64,000 nt of DNA. Source: Thomasclavelia sp. (lineage in GTDB: Bacteria > Bacillota_I > Bacilli_A > Erysipelotrichales > Coprobacillaceae). The translations under genes were made by a program, and so were the position numbers. The stretch covers positions 1 through 64,000 of the forward strand of contig JAQVWN010000008.1 of the NCBI GenBank assembly GCA_028749475.1, given 5' to 3'. Under the pieces are notes generated by a model. That model was not told where the DNA came from. It saw only the letters and a list, made by a program, of their open reading frames with translations, and did no database searches. The stretch's first letter is position 1. Every line of letters starts with the position of its first letter. Positions 1 to 7,512 of the stretch are shown piece after piece.

Positions 1-127
1 AGTATATATATTATTACAATAATAAACGTCCTGCTTGTGCATTAAATTATAAAACCCCTGTGCAATATAGAATTGAACAAGGGTTCTATTGATTCTTTTT
101 TGTGTCTACTTTGAGTTGACAACTGCA
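1..127 (+). mobile_element. Right end of an IS3-family insertion sequence, cut by the window edge
   Basis: The last 29 codons of a transposase are followed by a non-coding tail ending in CA at about 127. The tail (about 103-127) holds an inverted GTTGAC-type sequence and would form the right terminal repeat; read on the other strand it begins TG, as IS3-group ends do. The element lies just downstream of coaX. The left end and target duplication are outside the window, so the exact boundary is an estimate. Confidence 0.6.
3..92 (+). CDS. IS3-family transposase OrfB, C-terminal fragment (5' end outside window)
   Basis: An open frame enters from the left edge and stops at TGA 90-92. Its visible residues include YYNNKRPACALNYKTPVQYR. 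The pattern YYN-x-x-R-x-x-x-ALxYxTPxxY is the typical end of the DDE integrase domain (rve_3 region) of IS3-family OrfB proteins, which catalyse strand transfer during transposition. Only the extreme C-terminus is present, after the catalytic residues, so activity cannot be judged. The assignment rests on this short motif and on the terminal-repeat-like sequence behind it. Confidence 0.72.
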   Translation, partial: YIYYYNNKRPACALNYKTPVQYRIEQGFY

Positions 128-144
128 CTTATCTAATAAGTCTC

Positions 145-909
145 TCATTTATTTAAATCATAGATTATTTTTAATCCTTTAAATGTTAATTCCTGATCAT
201 AAGTATCTATTAAATCTGTTTCGTTAGAAATGATTTTTCCAAGTCCACCTGTGCTAATTACTTTTAAATCAGAACCATATTCTTTCTTCAATTCAGTGAT
301 GATTTTTTCTGTTAGACCAATGTAACCATATACAACTCCAGCTTGCATAGAACTAATGGTGTTCTTTCCAATAATTGATTTAGGTTTCCTGATTGATATC
401 TCAGGTAATTGTGCAGCCATATTAGATAAGGCATTAGTAGATATTCCGATACCAGGAGCAGTTGCTCCTCCAATAAAAGTTCCGTTTTCATCGACAATAT
501 CAAATGTAGTTGCGGTTCCAAAATCAATGGCAATACATGGACCACCGTAAAGGTTATATGCTCCAACAGCATCTACCAATCTGTCGCCACCTAATGATTT
601 AGGGTTTTCTATTTTTAATGAAATACCAGTTTTGATACCAGGACCAATAATAATTGGTTCTTTTTTTAAATACTTATAAATTGCGTTATTAAATGAATAC
701 ATAATTTTAGGAACTACAGTAGAAATAATTATATCTTCGATATCTTCAGACTTTATTCCAGAACTTTGAATAAAAGTTAGTATAAATGAACCATATTCAT
801 CAGAAGTTCTTTGTGAATTAGTTGTTAGTCTAAATGTGGATATAATTTTATCTTTCTTAAAAATTGCTAGGGTAATATTTGTATTACCTATATCTATAGC
901 TAGTAACAT
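145..909 (-). CDS. coaX: Type III pantothenate kinase
   Basis: Phosphorylates pantothenate, the first step of coenzyme A synthesis. The 254 residues match the usual CoaX length. The ASKHA-fold motifs are visible: the N-terminal phosphate loop DIGNTN (6-11), GGDR (107-110, with the likely catalytic Asp109), and the second nucleotide loop DFGTATTFD (129-137), followed by a glycine-rich GGATAPGIGIS stretch. The start ATG lies 1 nt after the coaBC stop, so the two genes form one CoA operon read leftward. Type III kinases need a monovalent cation and are not feedback-inhibited by CoA (family knowledge). The gene ends 18 bp before the IS3 end and appears intact. Confidence 0.96.
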   Translation of the reverse strand: MLLAIDIGNTNITLAIFKKDKIISTFRLTTNSQRTSDEYGSFILTFIQSSGIKSEDIEDIIISTVVPKIMYSFNNAIYKYLKKEPIIIGPGIKTGISLKIENPKSLGGDRLVDAVGAYNLYGGPCIAIDFGTATTFDIVDENGTFIGGATAPGIGISTNALSNMAAQLPEISIRKPKSIIGKNTISSMQAGVVYGYIGLTEKIITELKKEYGSDLKVISTGGLGKIISNETDLIDTYDQELTFKGLKIIYDLNK

Positions 910-910
910 A

Positions 911-2089
911 TTATTCTCCTTTTATTTTAAGTAATTTATCCATGATTAATTCACCAAGATATTCTTTTGACATTAACGCTTTGGATTCTGTGAAGTTTTT
1001 AGTGATAAAGGTAACTTTATTCGTGTCTTTTTTAAAACCGGCACCTTCTTCAAATAAATCATTTACTACTAGTAAATCACAATTTTTCTTTTCGAATTTA
1101 GTTTTAGCATTGCCCATTACATTTTCAGTTTCCATGGCAAATCCACATAATGTTTGAGTTGTTTTGTGTGCTCCTAAATAAGCTAGAATATCATCATTCT
1201 GCTCTAATTCGATATTTATTAATTGATTTTGTTTTTTGATTTTTTGATCATGCATAACTTTAGGACGATAATCACTTACTGCAGCAGACATCACAACATA
1301 ATCGGCATCATCATATAATTCTTTAATCACCGTTTCCATTGATTTAGCACTTTCCACTTTAACTGTTTCAATTCCGTAAGGATCTTTTAAAGTGGTTGGA
1401 CCGGTAATCAAAGTGACATTGGCCCCAAGCCGAAATGCGGCTTTAGCTACTGCATATCCCATTTTTCCACTTGAATGGTTAGTAATATAGCGAACAGGAT
1501 CTATTTTCTCAATAGTTGGTCCAGCAGTTACTATAACATTTTTATGAGCTAATGGCTTTGGATGTAAGCCATATTCAATCATATCTACTATGTCATCAAT
1601 ATCAGCAAGTTTTCCTCTTCCAGTATCCCCACAGGCTAGTTTTCCACTAGCTGGATCAACGAATTTAATGCCATCTTTTTTACATTTTTCAATGTTTCTT
1701 TGTGTAACGATATTTTCATACATATTAACGTTCATTGCAGGAGCGATAATCTTATTGCAAGTAGCTGCTAGAAAAGAAGATGTTAAAGTACTATCAGCAA
1801 TTCCGTTAGCAACTTTGGCAATTGTATTGGCGCTTGCGGGTACGATGATATAGCAATCAGCGTCCTTAACCAAATTTATATGAGTAATGCTTTCATAACC
1901 TTCTTCGAATTCATCAACATTTACTTTTTTGTTGATAAGAGCTCCTATAGTGACCGGGCTAATAAATTTAGCAGCTGCTTCACTCATAAATACTTCAATG
2001 TCATATTCTTTCTTTTTAAGTTTGCTTATTACATCACATACTTTATAAGCTGCAATACTTCCTGTGACTCCAATTATTACCTTTTTCAT
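911..2089 (-). CDS. coaBC: Bifunctional phosphopantothenoylcysteine decarboxylase / phosphopantothenate-cysteine ligase
   Basis: Carries out the second and third steps of CoA synthesis: ligation of cysteine to 4'-phosphopantothenate (CoaB) and decarboxylation of the product (CoaC). CoaC fills residues 1-180, with GSIAAYK near the N-terminus, the catalytic His70, the PAMN motif (117-120) and the substrate-clamp Cys153 in LACGDTGRG. CoaB follows from about 183, with VTAGPT and NHSSGKMG (204-211). A longer start six codons upstream exists, but the Shine-Dalgarno AAAGGA lies inside that extension and is well spaced for the ATG at 2089, so I use the shorter form of 392 residues. A 15-bp inverted repeat lies in its leader (2108-2149). 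Confidence 0.95.
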   Translation of the reverse strand: MKKVIIGVTGSIAAYKVCDVISKLKKKEYDIEVFMSEAAAKFISPVTIGALINKKVNVDEFEEGYESITHINLVKDADCYIIVPASANTIAKVANGIADSTLTSSFLAATCNKIIAPAMNVNMYENIVTQRNIEKCKKDGIKFVDPASGKLACGDTGRGKLADIDDIVDMIEYGLHPKPLAHKNVIVTAGPTIEKIDPVRYITNHSSGKMGYAVAKAAFRLGANVTLITGPTTLKDPYGIETVKVESAKSMETVIKELYDDADYVVMSAAVSDYRPKVMHDQKIKKQNQLINIELEQNDDILAYLGAHKTTQTLCGFAMETENVMGNAKTKFEKKNCDLLVVNDLFEEGAGFKKDTNKVTFITKNFTESKALMSKEYLGELIMDKLLKIKGE

Positions 2090-2107
2090 AAAAATCCTTT
2101 CTTTCAT

Positions 2108-2149
2108 AAATAAACCAGTTATTGTTTAAAGAACATAACTGGTTTATTT
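2108..2149 (-). promoter_or_regulatory. 15-bp perfect inverted repeat in the coaBC leader
   Basis: Arms at 2108-2122 and 2135-2149 are exact complements around a 12-nt loop. Read on the minus strand, the hairpin ends a few bases before the coaBC ribosome-binding site, with no U-tract directly after it. It does not look like an ordinary terminator because no plus-strand gene ends here. An RNA leader structure or operator controlling coaBC-coaX is possible; no known riboswitch fold was recognised. Confidence 0.55.
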
Positions 2150-2294
2150 ATATATATTAATCTTTAATAATATATAAAGTGATATTTTACTGTTATTTCT
2201 CTTTACTGTCGTTCAAATTGATACAACGTATTATAAGATTTATACAATGATTATAATATTTATTATTTTATAAGTAAATATTTTCATTTTTGGT

Positions 2295-2300
2295 TATAAT
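2295..2300 (+). promoter_or_regulatory. -10 box of the lipoprotein gene
   Basis: A perfect TATAAT lies 18 bp before the start codon at 2319. No convincing -35 box is seen. The region 2150-2294 holds no gene and is AT-rich. Confidence 0.5.
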
Positions 2301-2318
2301 ATAAAAAAGGGTGGTTTT

Positions 2319-3002
2319 ATGAAAAAGGTTCACAATATTATTTTGTTTACAATTTCACTATTCTTAATTGTTAGTCTCATTGGTTGTAGCACTAAACAAA
2401 ATAGTAAGGCAAAAAAGAAACACGATATAGATATAGATGATGCATTAATTCTTAATAATAGTTATACGACCAAAACAAATAAATTTAATCCTGTAACACC
2501 TATTTATTCTTTTTCTTACCCTGATGGGTATAGAATTTTTAAAGACAGTGACTATTATGTAGAAATAAAGAATAATAATGGTTTAAGTCTTAGACTAATG
2601 CATTATAGTGTTGGAATGAATGATTTGTCAGATAATGTTAATGATGTATCACTAAGATATAGCATAACTTATGAAGGTGAATGCTTTTTTAAACCAACAG
2701 TATTTAATAATGTTGATTATTCTTCTTTAGGGGATTTTATGATAGGTAAAGTAAAAATAACTGGACAACAGACAGGTAGTGGTTATGAAGATCTTGATGG
2801 AGATACATGTTATTGCATTCTGCCAACTTCTAGAGTAGGGGAATATGAGTCTAATAAAATTTTAGATAATTTCAATACTTTTGATTACGCTGGAGCCGTT
2901 TCTATATATGTTACTACAAGCACTGGAACTTTTACGAAACAACAAAAAAGGGAAGCGTTAGCTCTATTATATTCGTTTAAAGAAGTTAGAAGAGGCAAAT
3001 AA
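2319..3002 (+). CDS. Predicted lipoprotein of unknown function
   Basis: A 227-residue protein with a lipoprotein signal: basic MKK start, hydrophobic stretch to about residue 20, then the lipobox LIGC with Cys23 as the lipidated residue. The mature part begins with a polar, Lys-rich linker and continues as a mixed alpha/beta sequence with many Asp and Tyr and no motif I recognise. A GGGTGG ribosome-binding site precedes the ATG. It is divergent from coaBC and 46 bp upstream of the DJ-1-like gene on the same strand. Membrane anchoring on the outer face is well supported; the role is unknown. Confidence 0.8.
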   Translation: MKKVHNIILFTISLFLIVSLIGCSTKQNSKAKKKHDIDIDDALILNNSYTTKTNKFNPVTPIYSFSYPDGYRIFKDSDYYVEIKNNNGLSLRLMHYSVGMNDLSDNVNDVSLRYSITYEGECFFKPTVFNNVDYSSLGDFMIGKVKITGQQTGSGYEDLDGDTCYCILPTSRVGEYESNKILDNFNTFDYAGAVSIYVTTSTGTFTKQQKREALALLYSFKEVRRGK

Positions 3003-3048
3003 ATTGTAATAGAATTCTAAATAATTATAATAACTTAGAGGTGATAAA

Positions 3049-3603
3049 ATGAAAACACTAGCAGTGCTATGTAAAAATGGATTTGAAACTATTGAAGCAT
3101 TATCAACAGTTGATGTATTTAGAAGAGCAGGATTAGATGTAAGAATTGTTGGAATGGACTCAATTGAAGTAGTTACTTCACAAAAAATAACTATCAAAGC
3201 GGATGAAGTTTTCTCTGATAAGATTTATCAATATGATGGAGTTTTTGTACCTGGAGGTCTTCCCGGAGCTAGAGATCTTAGAGATGATAAAAGAGCAATT
3301 GATTTAATATCTAAGTTTAATGAAGAAGGTAAAATAATTGCCGCAATTTGTGCTGGGCCTATAGTTTTAGAAAAAGCTCGAGTTATAGACAATAAAAAAG
3401 TCACATGTTTTCCTGGATTTGAAAAGGAACTAGAACACGCTAACTTTGTAGATGGATTAGTTGTTAGTGATGGGAATATTATTACTGGTAAAGGACCTGG
3501 AGCTTCTCTTGAAATCGGATATACTTTATGTGAGGCTTTTGGTAAAGACAGTTCTTCTATTAGAGAAGGTATGCAATATAATTATTTAATGAAGACTAGA
3601 TAG
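3049..3603 (+). CDS. DJ-1/PfpI family protein (YajL/ThiJ-like)
   Basis: A 184-residue single-domain member of the DJ-1/PfpI superfamily. The nucleophile elbow AICAGP places the reactive Cys at position 101, and the conserved Glu16 (in FETIEA) is the residue that tunes that cysteine in this family. The loop GVFVPGG(LPGARDL) and the late GPGAS stretch are also typical. Relatives act as oxidative-stress chaperones or glyoxalase/deglycase enzymes; the substrate cannot be decided from sequence. GAGGTG lies upstream of the ATG. The 3' end overlaps a convergent membrane-protein gene by 18 bp. Confidence 0.88.
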   Translation: MKTLAVLCKNGFETIEALSTVDVFRRAGLDVRIVGMDSIEVVTSQKITIKADEVFSDKIYQYDGVFVPGGLPGARDLRDDKRAIDLISKFNEEGKIIAAICAGPIVLEKARVIDNKKVTCFPGFEKELEHANFVDGLVVSDGNIITGKGPGASLEIGYTLCEAFGKDSSSIREGMQYNYLMKTR

Positions 3604-4098
3604 AGTATGAATTACATATATATTAAGGATTATAAATAATCCTTCTATAATTCCATTAATAGAAGTAAAAATGAATCCTAAAATACATATTGTTATTAAA
3701 GAATAATTAAATATATTATTTAAAGTTAATGCTGTAGACGATCCTTTTAGGATTTCTTCTTGGATTAACTTTTTTATTATTAAAACATCAAGAATACAAC
3801 CAATTAAACTACCTAAAGTATGGATTTGATTAAATAATGTTTCTATTTTTAAACTATAAGGCATCATTGTTCCAATGATAAAACAACTAAAAGCTATGAT
3901 GCATAATACTTTTAGTGAATTATCATTATTGTTTTTTGATAAATTATAATAACTATATAGTAAATAAATACTTAAAATTAGAAAATATGCATAATACAAA
4001 AACACATATTTAGTACTCATCAAATGAGTAAAATTATCATTTATTGGTGAGTAAAGAGAAGATAATATGATTGTCATAATAGTTAATAAGATATCCAT
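3586..4098 (-). CDS. Hypothetical multi-pass membrane protein
   Basis: A 170-residue, strongly hydrophobic frame with about five membrane segments (roughly 2-18, 31-50, 63-82, 130-147 and 150-167) separated by short polar loops such as NLSKNNNDNS. I do not recognise a family, although the layout resembles small DUF998-type membrane proteins. No good Shine-Dalgarno precedes the ATG, and the 3' end overlaps the end of the DJ-1-like gene by 18 bp. The regular alternation of hydrophobic and polar segments argues that it is a real gene, but less surely than its neighbours. Confidence 0.6.
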   Translation of the reverse strand: MDILLTIMTIILSSLYSPINDNFTHLMSTKYVFLYYAYFLILSIYLLYSYYNLSKNNNDNSLKVLCIIAFSCFIIGTMMPYSLKIETLFNQIHTLGSLIGCILDVLIIKKLIQEEILKGSSTALTLNNIFNYSLITICILGFIFTSINGIIEGLFIILNIYVIHTLSSLH

Positions 4099-4170
4099 AT
4101 CTACAAATTCTACTTAAAAAAAAGAGTAAATCAAATATTTAATTAATATAAGTAGATAGGAGGGTAAATA

Positions 4171-4500
4171 ATGGATAAAATTATTAATGGTTTTAGATTG
4201 ATATCAATTAACAGTAATACTAGCAGTGAAAGACTAAAGAATATTCCTATAAGAGATATCAAATGTACAATAACTCATGAGGATTGCTTAAAGACAAATC
4301 CTAAAATAATTACCTATAATGTTGAGGTAACAGCAAAAGAAAAAGAAGCAATGAATATCGAATTGGTATATGAATTTGATAGTGATATTAAAGAAAGTGA
4401 AATACAAATAATGATGCCTGACATTCATGGAGGTCGTAGTGAAAATCTTTCAAAATTAATAAATGTTATTGTGTATGAAAGTGGAATACTTTGTAAGTAA
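4171..4500 (+). CDS. Hypothetical protein, 109 residues
   Basis: A small soluble protein with a very strong ribosome-binding site (AGGAGGG) before the ATG and an intrinsic terminator 11 bp after its stop, so it is probably an expressed single gene. It has no signal peptide or membrane segment. The sequence alternates beta-strand-like stretches (CTITHED, ITYNVEVTAK, MNIELVYEFD) with charged loops, suggesting a small all-beta or alpha/beta fold. No family recognised. Confidence 0.7.
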   Translation: MDKIINGFRLISINSNTSSERLKNIPIRDIKCTITHEDCLKTNPKIITYNVEVTAKEKEAMNIELVYEFDSDIKESEIQIMMPDIHGGRSENLSKLINVIVYESGILCK

Positions 4501-4510
4501 TATAAATTAT

Positions 4511-4540
4511 AAAAAAGGTGATTGTTTAATCGCCTTTTTT
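4511..4540 (+). terminator. Intrinsic terminator after the 109-residue protein gene
   Basis: Stem AAAGGTGATT / AATCGCCTTT with a GTTT loop and one G-U pair, followed by a run of T. Confidence 0.85.
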
Positions 4541-4575
4541 AACATTCTTTTTCTCATAATTATATGGTTATATCA

Positions 4576-4604
4576 TTGTTTAAATACTTTTTAAGTACTA
4601 TAAT
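4576..4604 (+). promoter_or_regulatory. Sigma-A-type promoter of the surface protein gene
   Basis: TTGTTT at 4576-4581, a 17-bp spacer and a perfect TATAAT at 4599-4604. The leader to the ATG at 4631 is about 20 nt and contains AAAGGGG. Confidence 0.8.
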
Positions 4605-4630
4605 TAATAGTATATGAAAGGGGATTCAAT

Positions 4631-7348
4631 ATGAAGAAAATAAAGAATGTTTTAGCTTTATTTTTAGCTGTAATGATGTGTGTGTGTTATAATCCCGTTG
4701 CTGTAAATGCAACTGATGAAATAAGTAATGATGAATCAACTGAAACAACACAAACACAAGATCCAATAAACACTACTGAGGAAACAACTGAAAATACAGA
4801 AAACAAAACTGTAGAGTCTGAAAATAATACAGAAACAAAAGAAACAGAAACTACAAAAACTAAAGATGTAGAAAAGGTTTCTACACCTAGTACTAAAGAA
4901 GTGCCAGCTGCAAAAGCAACATCTGTTACTGATGAAGCAACTTTAGATGCTGCAATTGCTGCTGTTAATGCTGGAACTGAAAATGAAATTACTATTGCAA
5001 ATAGTTTTGCAGTAACGGCTACTAAAAGTATTACCAAGGATTGTACTATTAATGGTGCAAATTCTAATATTGTAATTACTAGTCCGGTTCAGTTATTTAC
5101 CATAAATGGTAACGCTAATGTTACGCTTAGTAATTTTATTATTGATGGTACTGCTAGCACTGATGCATGTGGGCTAAGCGTTAATTCAGGAGTGCTTAAT
5201 CTGAATAAAGGTTTAATAATTCAAAATTATGGTATTTTTGACAAGGATCACGATAGAAGTACTGTAAATCCTTCTTGTGGTGGTGTATATGTTTCCGGCG
5301 CTTCCACTTTAAACATTAATGATGGTTCAGTAATTAAAAATTGTTTTGGACAAATTGCAGGTGGAGTACAGGCAAGAGGAAGTTTAACTCGTGTAAATGT
5401 TAATGGTACATTAACCGGCAATACTTCTACTGGAGATGCTAATAATGGTGGCGCACTCCAAACCTATGATGGAACAATTGTGCTTTATGATGATTGTATT
5501 ATCGATAATAATAAGACACTATTTACTGGTGGGAGTGGATCAGGTGGTGCTATCAATATTAGTTCTATAGCAGATTCCGGATGTAAACCTGGTAAATTAA
5601 TTATGTACGGTGGATTTATAACTGGTAATGAAGCAGATGCAGTAAATCCGAATCCACTTCCTGGGCAATCTGCTCAAGGAACAAAAAAGTTTGCTAAAGA
5701 TGCTGGTGGTGGTGGTATAGCTATCTGCCGTGGCGATTTTGTAATGTATGGTGGAACAATCTCTTACAACACTGCATCTTATGGTGGTGGTGTTAGTGTT
5801 AATAATGAAGGAAGTAGAAAAGATTATGCTGGCTATTTCTATGGCTTAGGTGGTGCTATTGTAAATAATCATACTTGGGCTACAGAAACTAAACTAGGTG
5901 ATGGTGATGATGTACCAATTATTAATAATGCACCTAACGTTTCGGCGCAAGCATGGGGTAAAGTTGTTTTATCAAAGAATATAAATGTAGGTGATTCAAC
6001 TAGAGTTGGTTTGCCATTTAAGGCTGATATTAACGTGGATACAATTACTACTCCGTCTGGAACTAATCTTGAAGTTCGTAATGCTCATGAATTATACGTT
6101 GCCAGGGATACCATTGAAGAAGAGGATGCTCTAAACAGTGCTTATAAAACACTATCTTCTACTGGTGGAGAACTAGAAAATTATTATCAAATTGGTTTCC
6201 ATTCTACTGATAAAACAAACTATACAACTGGTAGAGAAACAAGATGGTTTATGGGAACTGTTTCTACAGCTGAATATGAGAAATATTCAACACCTACAGA
6301 AGCTAATATTGCAAATATTATAACTGCAATGAACACTAATAATGGTTATACTGCTGATAAACATAACACTTCATTATCGGCACCTAAAACTGGAACTGGA
6401 ACTACTACTGTAAGAATCAGCTATCCAGATTATACTTCTGACGATACTCATGACTATAAAATATTATATTTACCTTATGATGAAGTATATGGTACTGCAG
6501 GTACTCCTCAAGTACTTGATTGTGAATTAAAATCAGATGGTATTTATGTAACTGTTAAAGGTGAATGTTTTGGTGTCTTTGAAGTTGAAAAGAAGGCTAA
6601 TCCAGCTACTGTAATCTTTAAAGCTAATGGTGGTACAGGAACAATGGCTAATATGACTATTAATAACGTTATAGATTATGACAATACTAGAACACCAATT
6701 AACATTGTTGAGGGTACTCCTTTAACAGCTAATAGTTTTACTGCTCCAGAAGGCTATGAATTTGCTGGTTGGTCTACTGAACCTTATGGCTTAGATGGCT
6801 TAACTACTACTCCTGGTGCTGGTAAAGATTATGCTGATCAAGAAAAAATTCGTCCAAATGCTGCGGAAACAATTACTTTATATGCTAAATGGATTGCTAA
6901 GGCTAATGAAAATGGTAATCCAGCAACAGTAACATTCCATGCAAATTATGATCAACCAACTGTTGAACAATATTTACAATCTGTACCTGCAAAAGTAGAT
7001 ACACATTTAAATGATAATTACTTTACAAGAGATGGATATGATTTCGTTGAATGGAATACTAATCCTGGCGGTTCCGGAACTACATATAAGAATGAAGATG
7101 TTGTTAATTTAGAGGCTGAAGCAAACCTTGATTTATATGCTATTTGGTCTGAACATGTGGAACCAGAAGAACCTGTAACTCCAGATACTCCAAAACCGGT
7201 TAATCCAACTACTAATACTTCTAACAAAACTACTAGTACTAAGTCTGTTAAAACTGGTGATGAAACAAATATTTCATTATTTGGAATTACTCTTGTAATA
7301 GCTGCTGTTGGAATCTTATCTTTATTAAAAAAGAAAAAGGAAAATTAA
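4631..7348 (+). CDS. Large cell-surface protein: signal peptide, beta-helix-like region, two Listeria-Bacteroides repeats, VKTGD-type anchor
   Basis: A 905-residue exported protein. A signal peptide spans residues 1-27 (likely cleavage after VNA). A Thr/Glu/Asn-rich low-complexity stalk follows to about 95. Residues 100-520 show repeating short strands with Gly-rich turns (GGVYVSG, GGVQARG, GGALQTYDG, GGGIAIC, GGGVSVNN), typical of a right-handed parallel beta-helix adhesin or carbohydrate-binding domain. Two InlB/Flg_new-type repeats lie near 655-757 and 762-845 (EGYEFAGWST and DGYDFVEWNT, each ending in LYAKW/LYAIW). The C-terminus has SVKTGD (872-877), a hydrophobic helix and KKKK, a sortase-like sorting signal lacking the LP of LPXTG. 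Probably a wall-attached adhesin; the ligand is unknown. Confidence 0.88.
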   Translation: MKKIKNVLALFLAVMMCVCYNPVAVNATDEISNDESTETTQTQDPINTTEETTENTENKTVESENNTETKETETTKTKDVEKVSTPSTKEVPAAKATSVTDEATLDAAIAAVNAGTENEITIANSFAVTATKSITKDCTINGANSNIVITSPVQLFTINGNANVTLSNFIIDGTASTDACGLSVNSGVLNLNKGLIIQNYGIFDKDHDRSTVNPSCGGVYVSGASTLNINDGSVIKNCFGQIAGGVQARGSLTRVNVNGTLTGNTSTGDANNGGALQTYDGTIVLYDDCIIDNNKTLFTGGSGSGGAINISSIADSGCKPGKLIMYGGFITGNEADAVNPNPLPGQSAQGTKKFAKDAGGGGIAICRGDFVMYGGTISYNTASYGGGVSVNNEGSRKDYAGYFYGLGGAIVNNHTWATETKLGDGDDVPIINNAPNVSAQAWGKVVLSKNINVGDSTRVGLPFKADINVDTITTPSGTNLEVRNAHELYVARDTIEEEDALNSAYKTLSSTGGELENYYQIGFHSTDKTNYTTGRETRWFMGTVSTAEYEKYSTPTEANIANIITAMNTNNGYTADKHNTSLSAPKTGTGTTTVRISYPDYTSDDTHDYKILYLPYDEVYGTAGTPQVLDCELKSDGIYVTVKGECFGVFEVEKKANPATVIFKANGGTGTMANMTINNVIDYDNTRTPINIVEGTPLTANSFTAPEGYEFAGWSTEPYGLDGLTTTPGAGKDYADQEKIRPNAAETITLYAKWIAKANENGNPATVTFHANYDQPTVEQYLQSVPAKVDTHLNDNYFTRDGYDFVEWNTNPGGSGTTYKNEDVVNLEAEANLDLYAIWSEHVEPEEPVTPDTPKPVNPTTNTSNKTTSTKSVKTGDETNISLFGITLVIAAVGILSLLKKKKEN

Positions 7349-7356
7349 TTTTAAAT

Positions 7357-7393
7357 AAGTAGAAGTATACTAAAGACTTCTACTTTTTATTTT
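7357..7393 (+). terminator. Intrinsic terminator after the surface protein gene
   Basis: Ten-bp perfect stem AAGTAGAAGT / ACTTCTACTT around a 9-nt loop, followed by a T-rich tract. Confidence 0.85.
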
Positions 7394-7430
7394 GTTAATT
7401 TATTTATCTTTTTTATTCCTTGTATTCATT

Positions 7431-7440
7431 GTGTTATAAT
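7431..7440 (+). promoter_or_regulatory. Extended -10 promoter of the RNase J-like gene
   Basis: TGTTATAAT (TG at 7432-7433, TATAAT at 7435-7440) about 72 bp before the start codon. No clear -35 box, as allowed for extended -10 promoters. Confidence 0.6.
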
Positions 7441-7512
7441 GGTAAAGTAAGTTGTCATTAATTCATAACATAATTGTAAATTAATAAATAATAATATAAA
7501 GGAGAATAATAG

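Noticed and set aside
1590-1853. Plus-strand frame opposite coaBC
   Set aside because: Antisense shadow of a conserved gene, no start signals.
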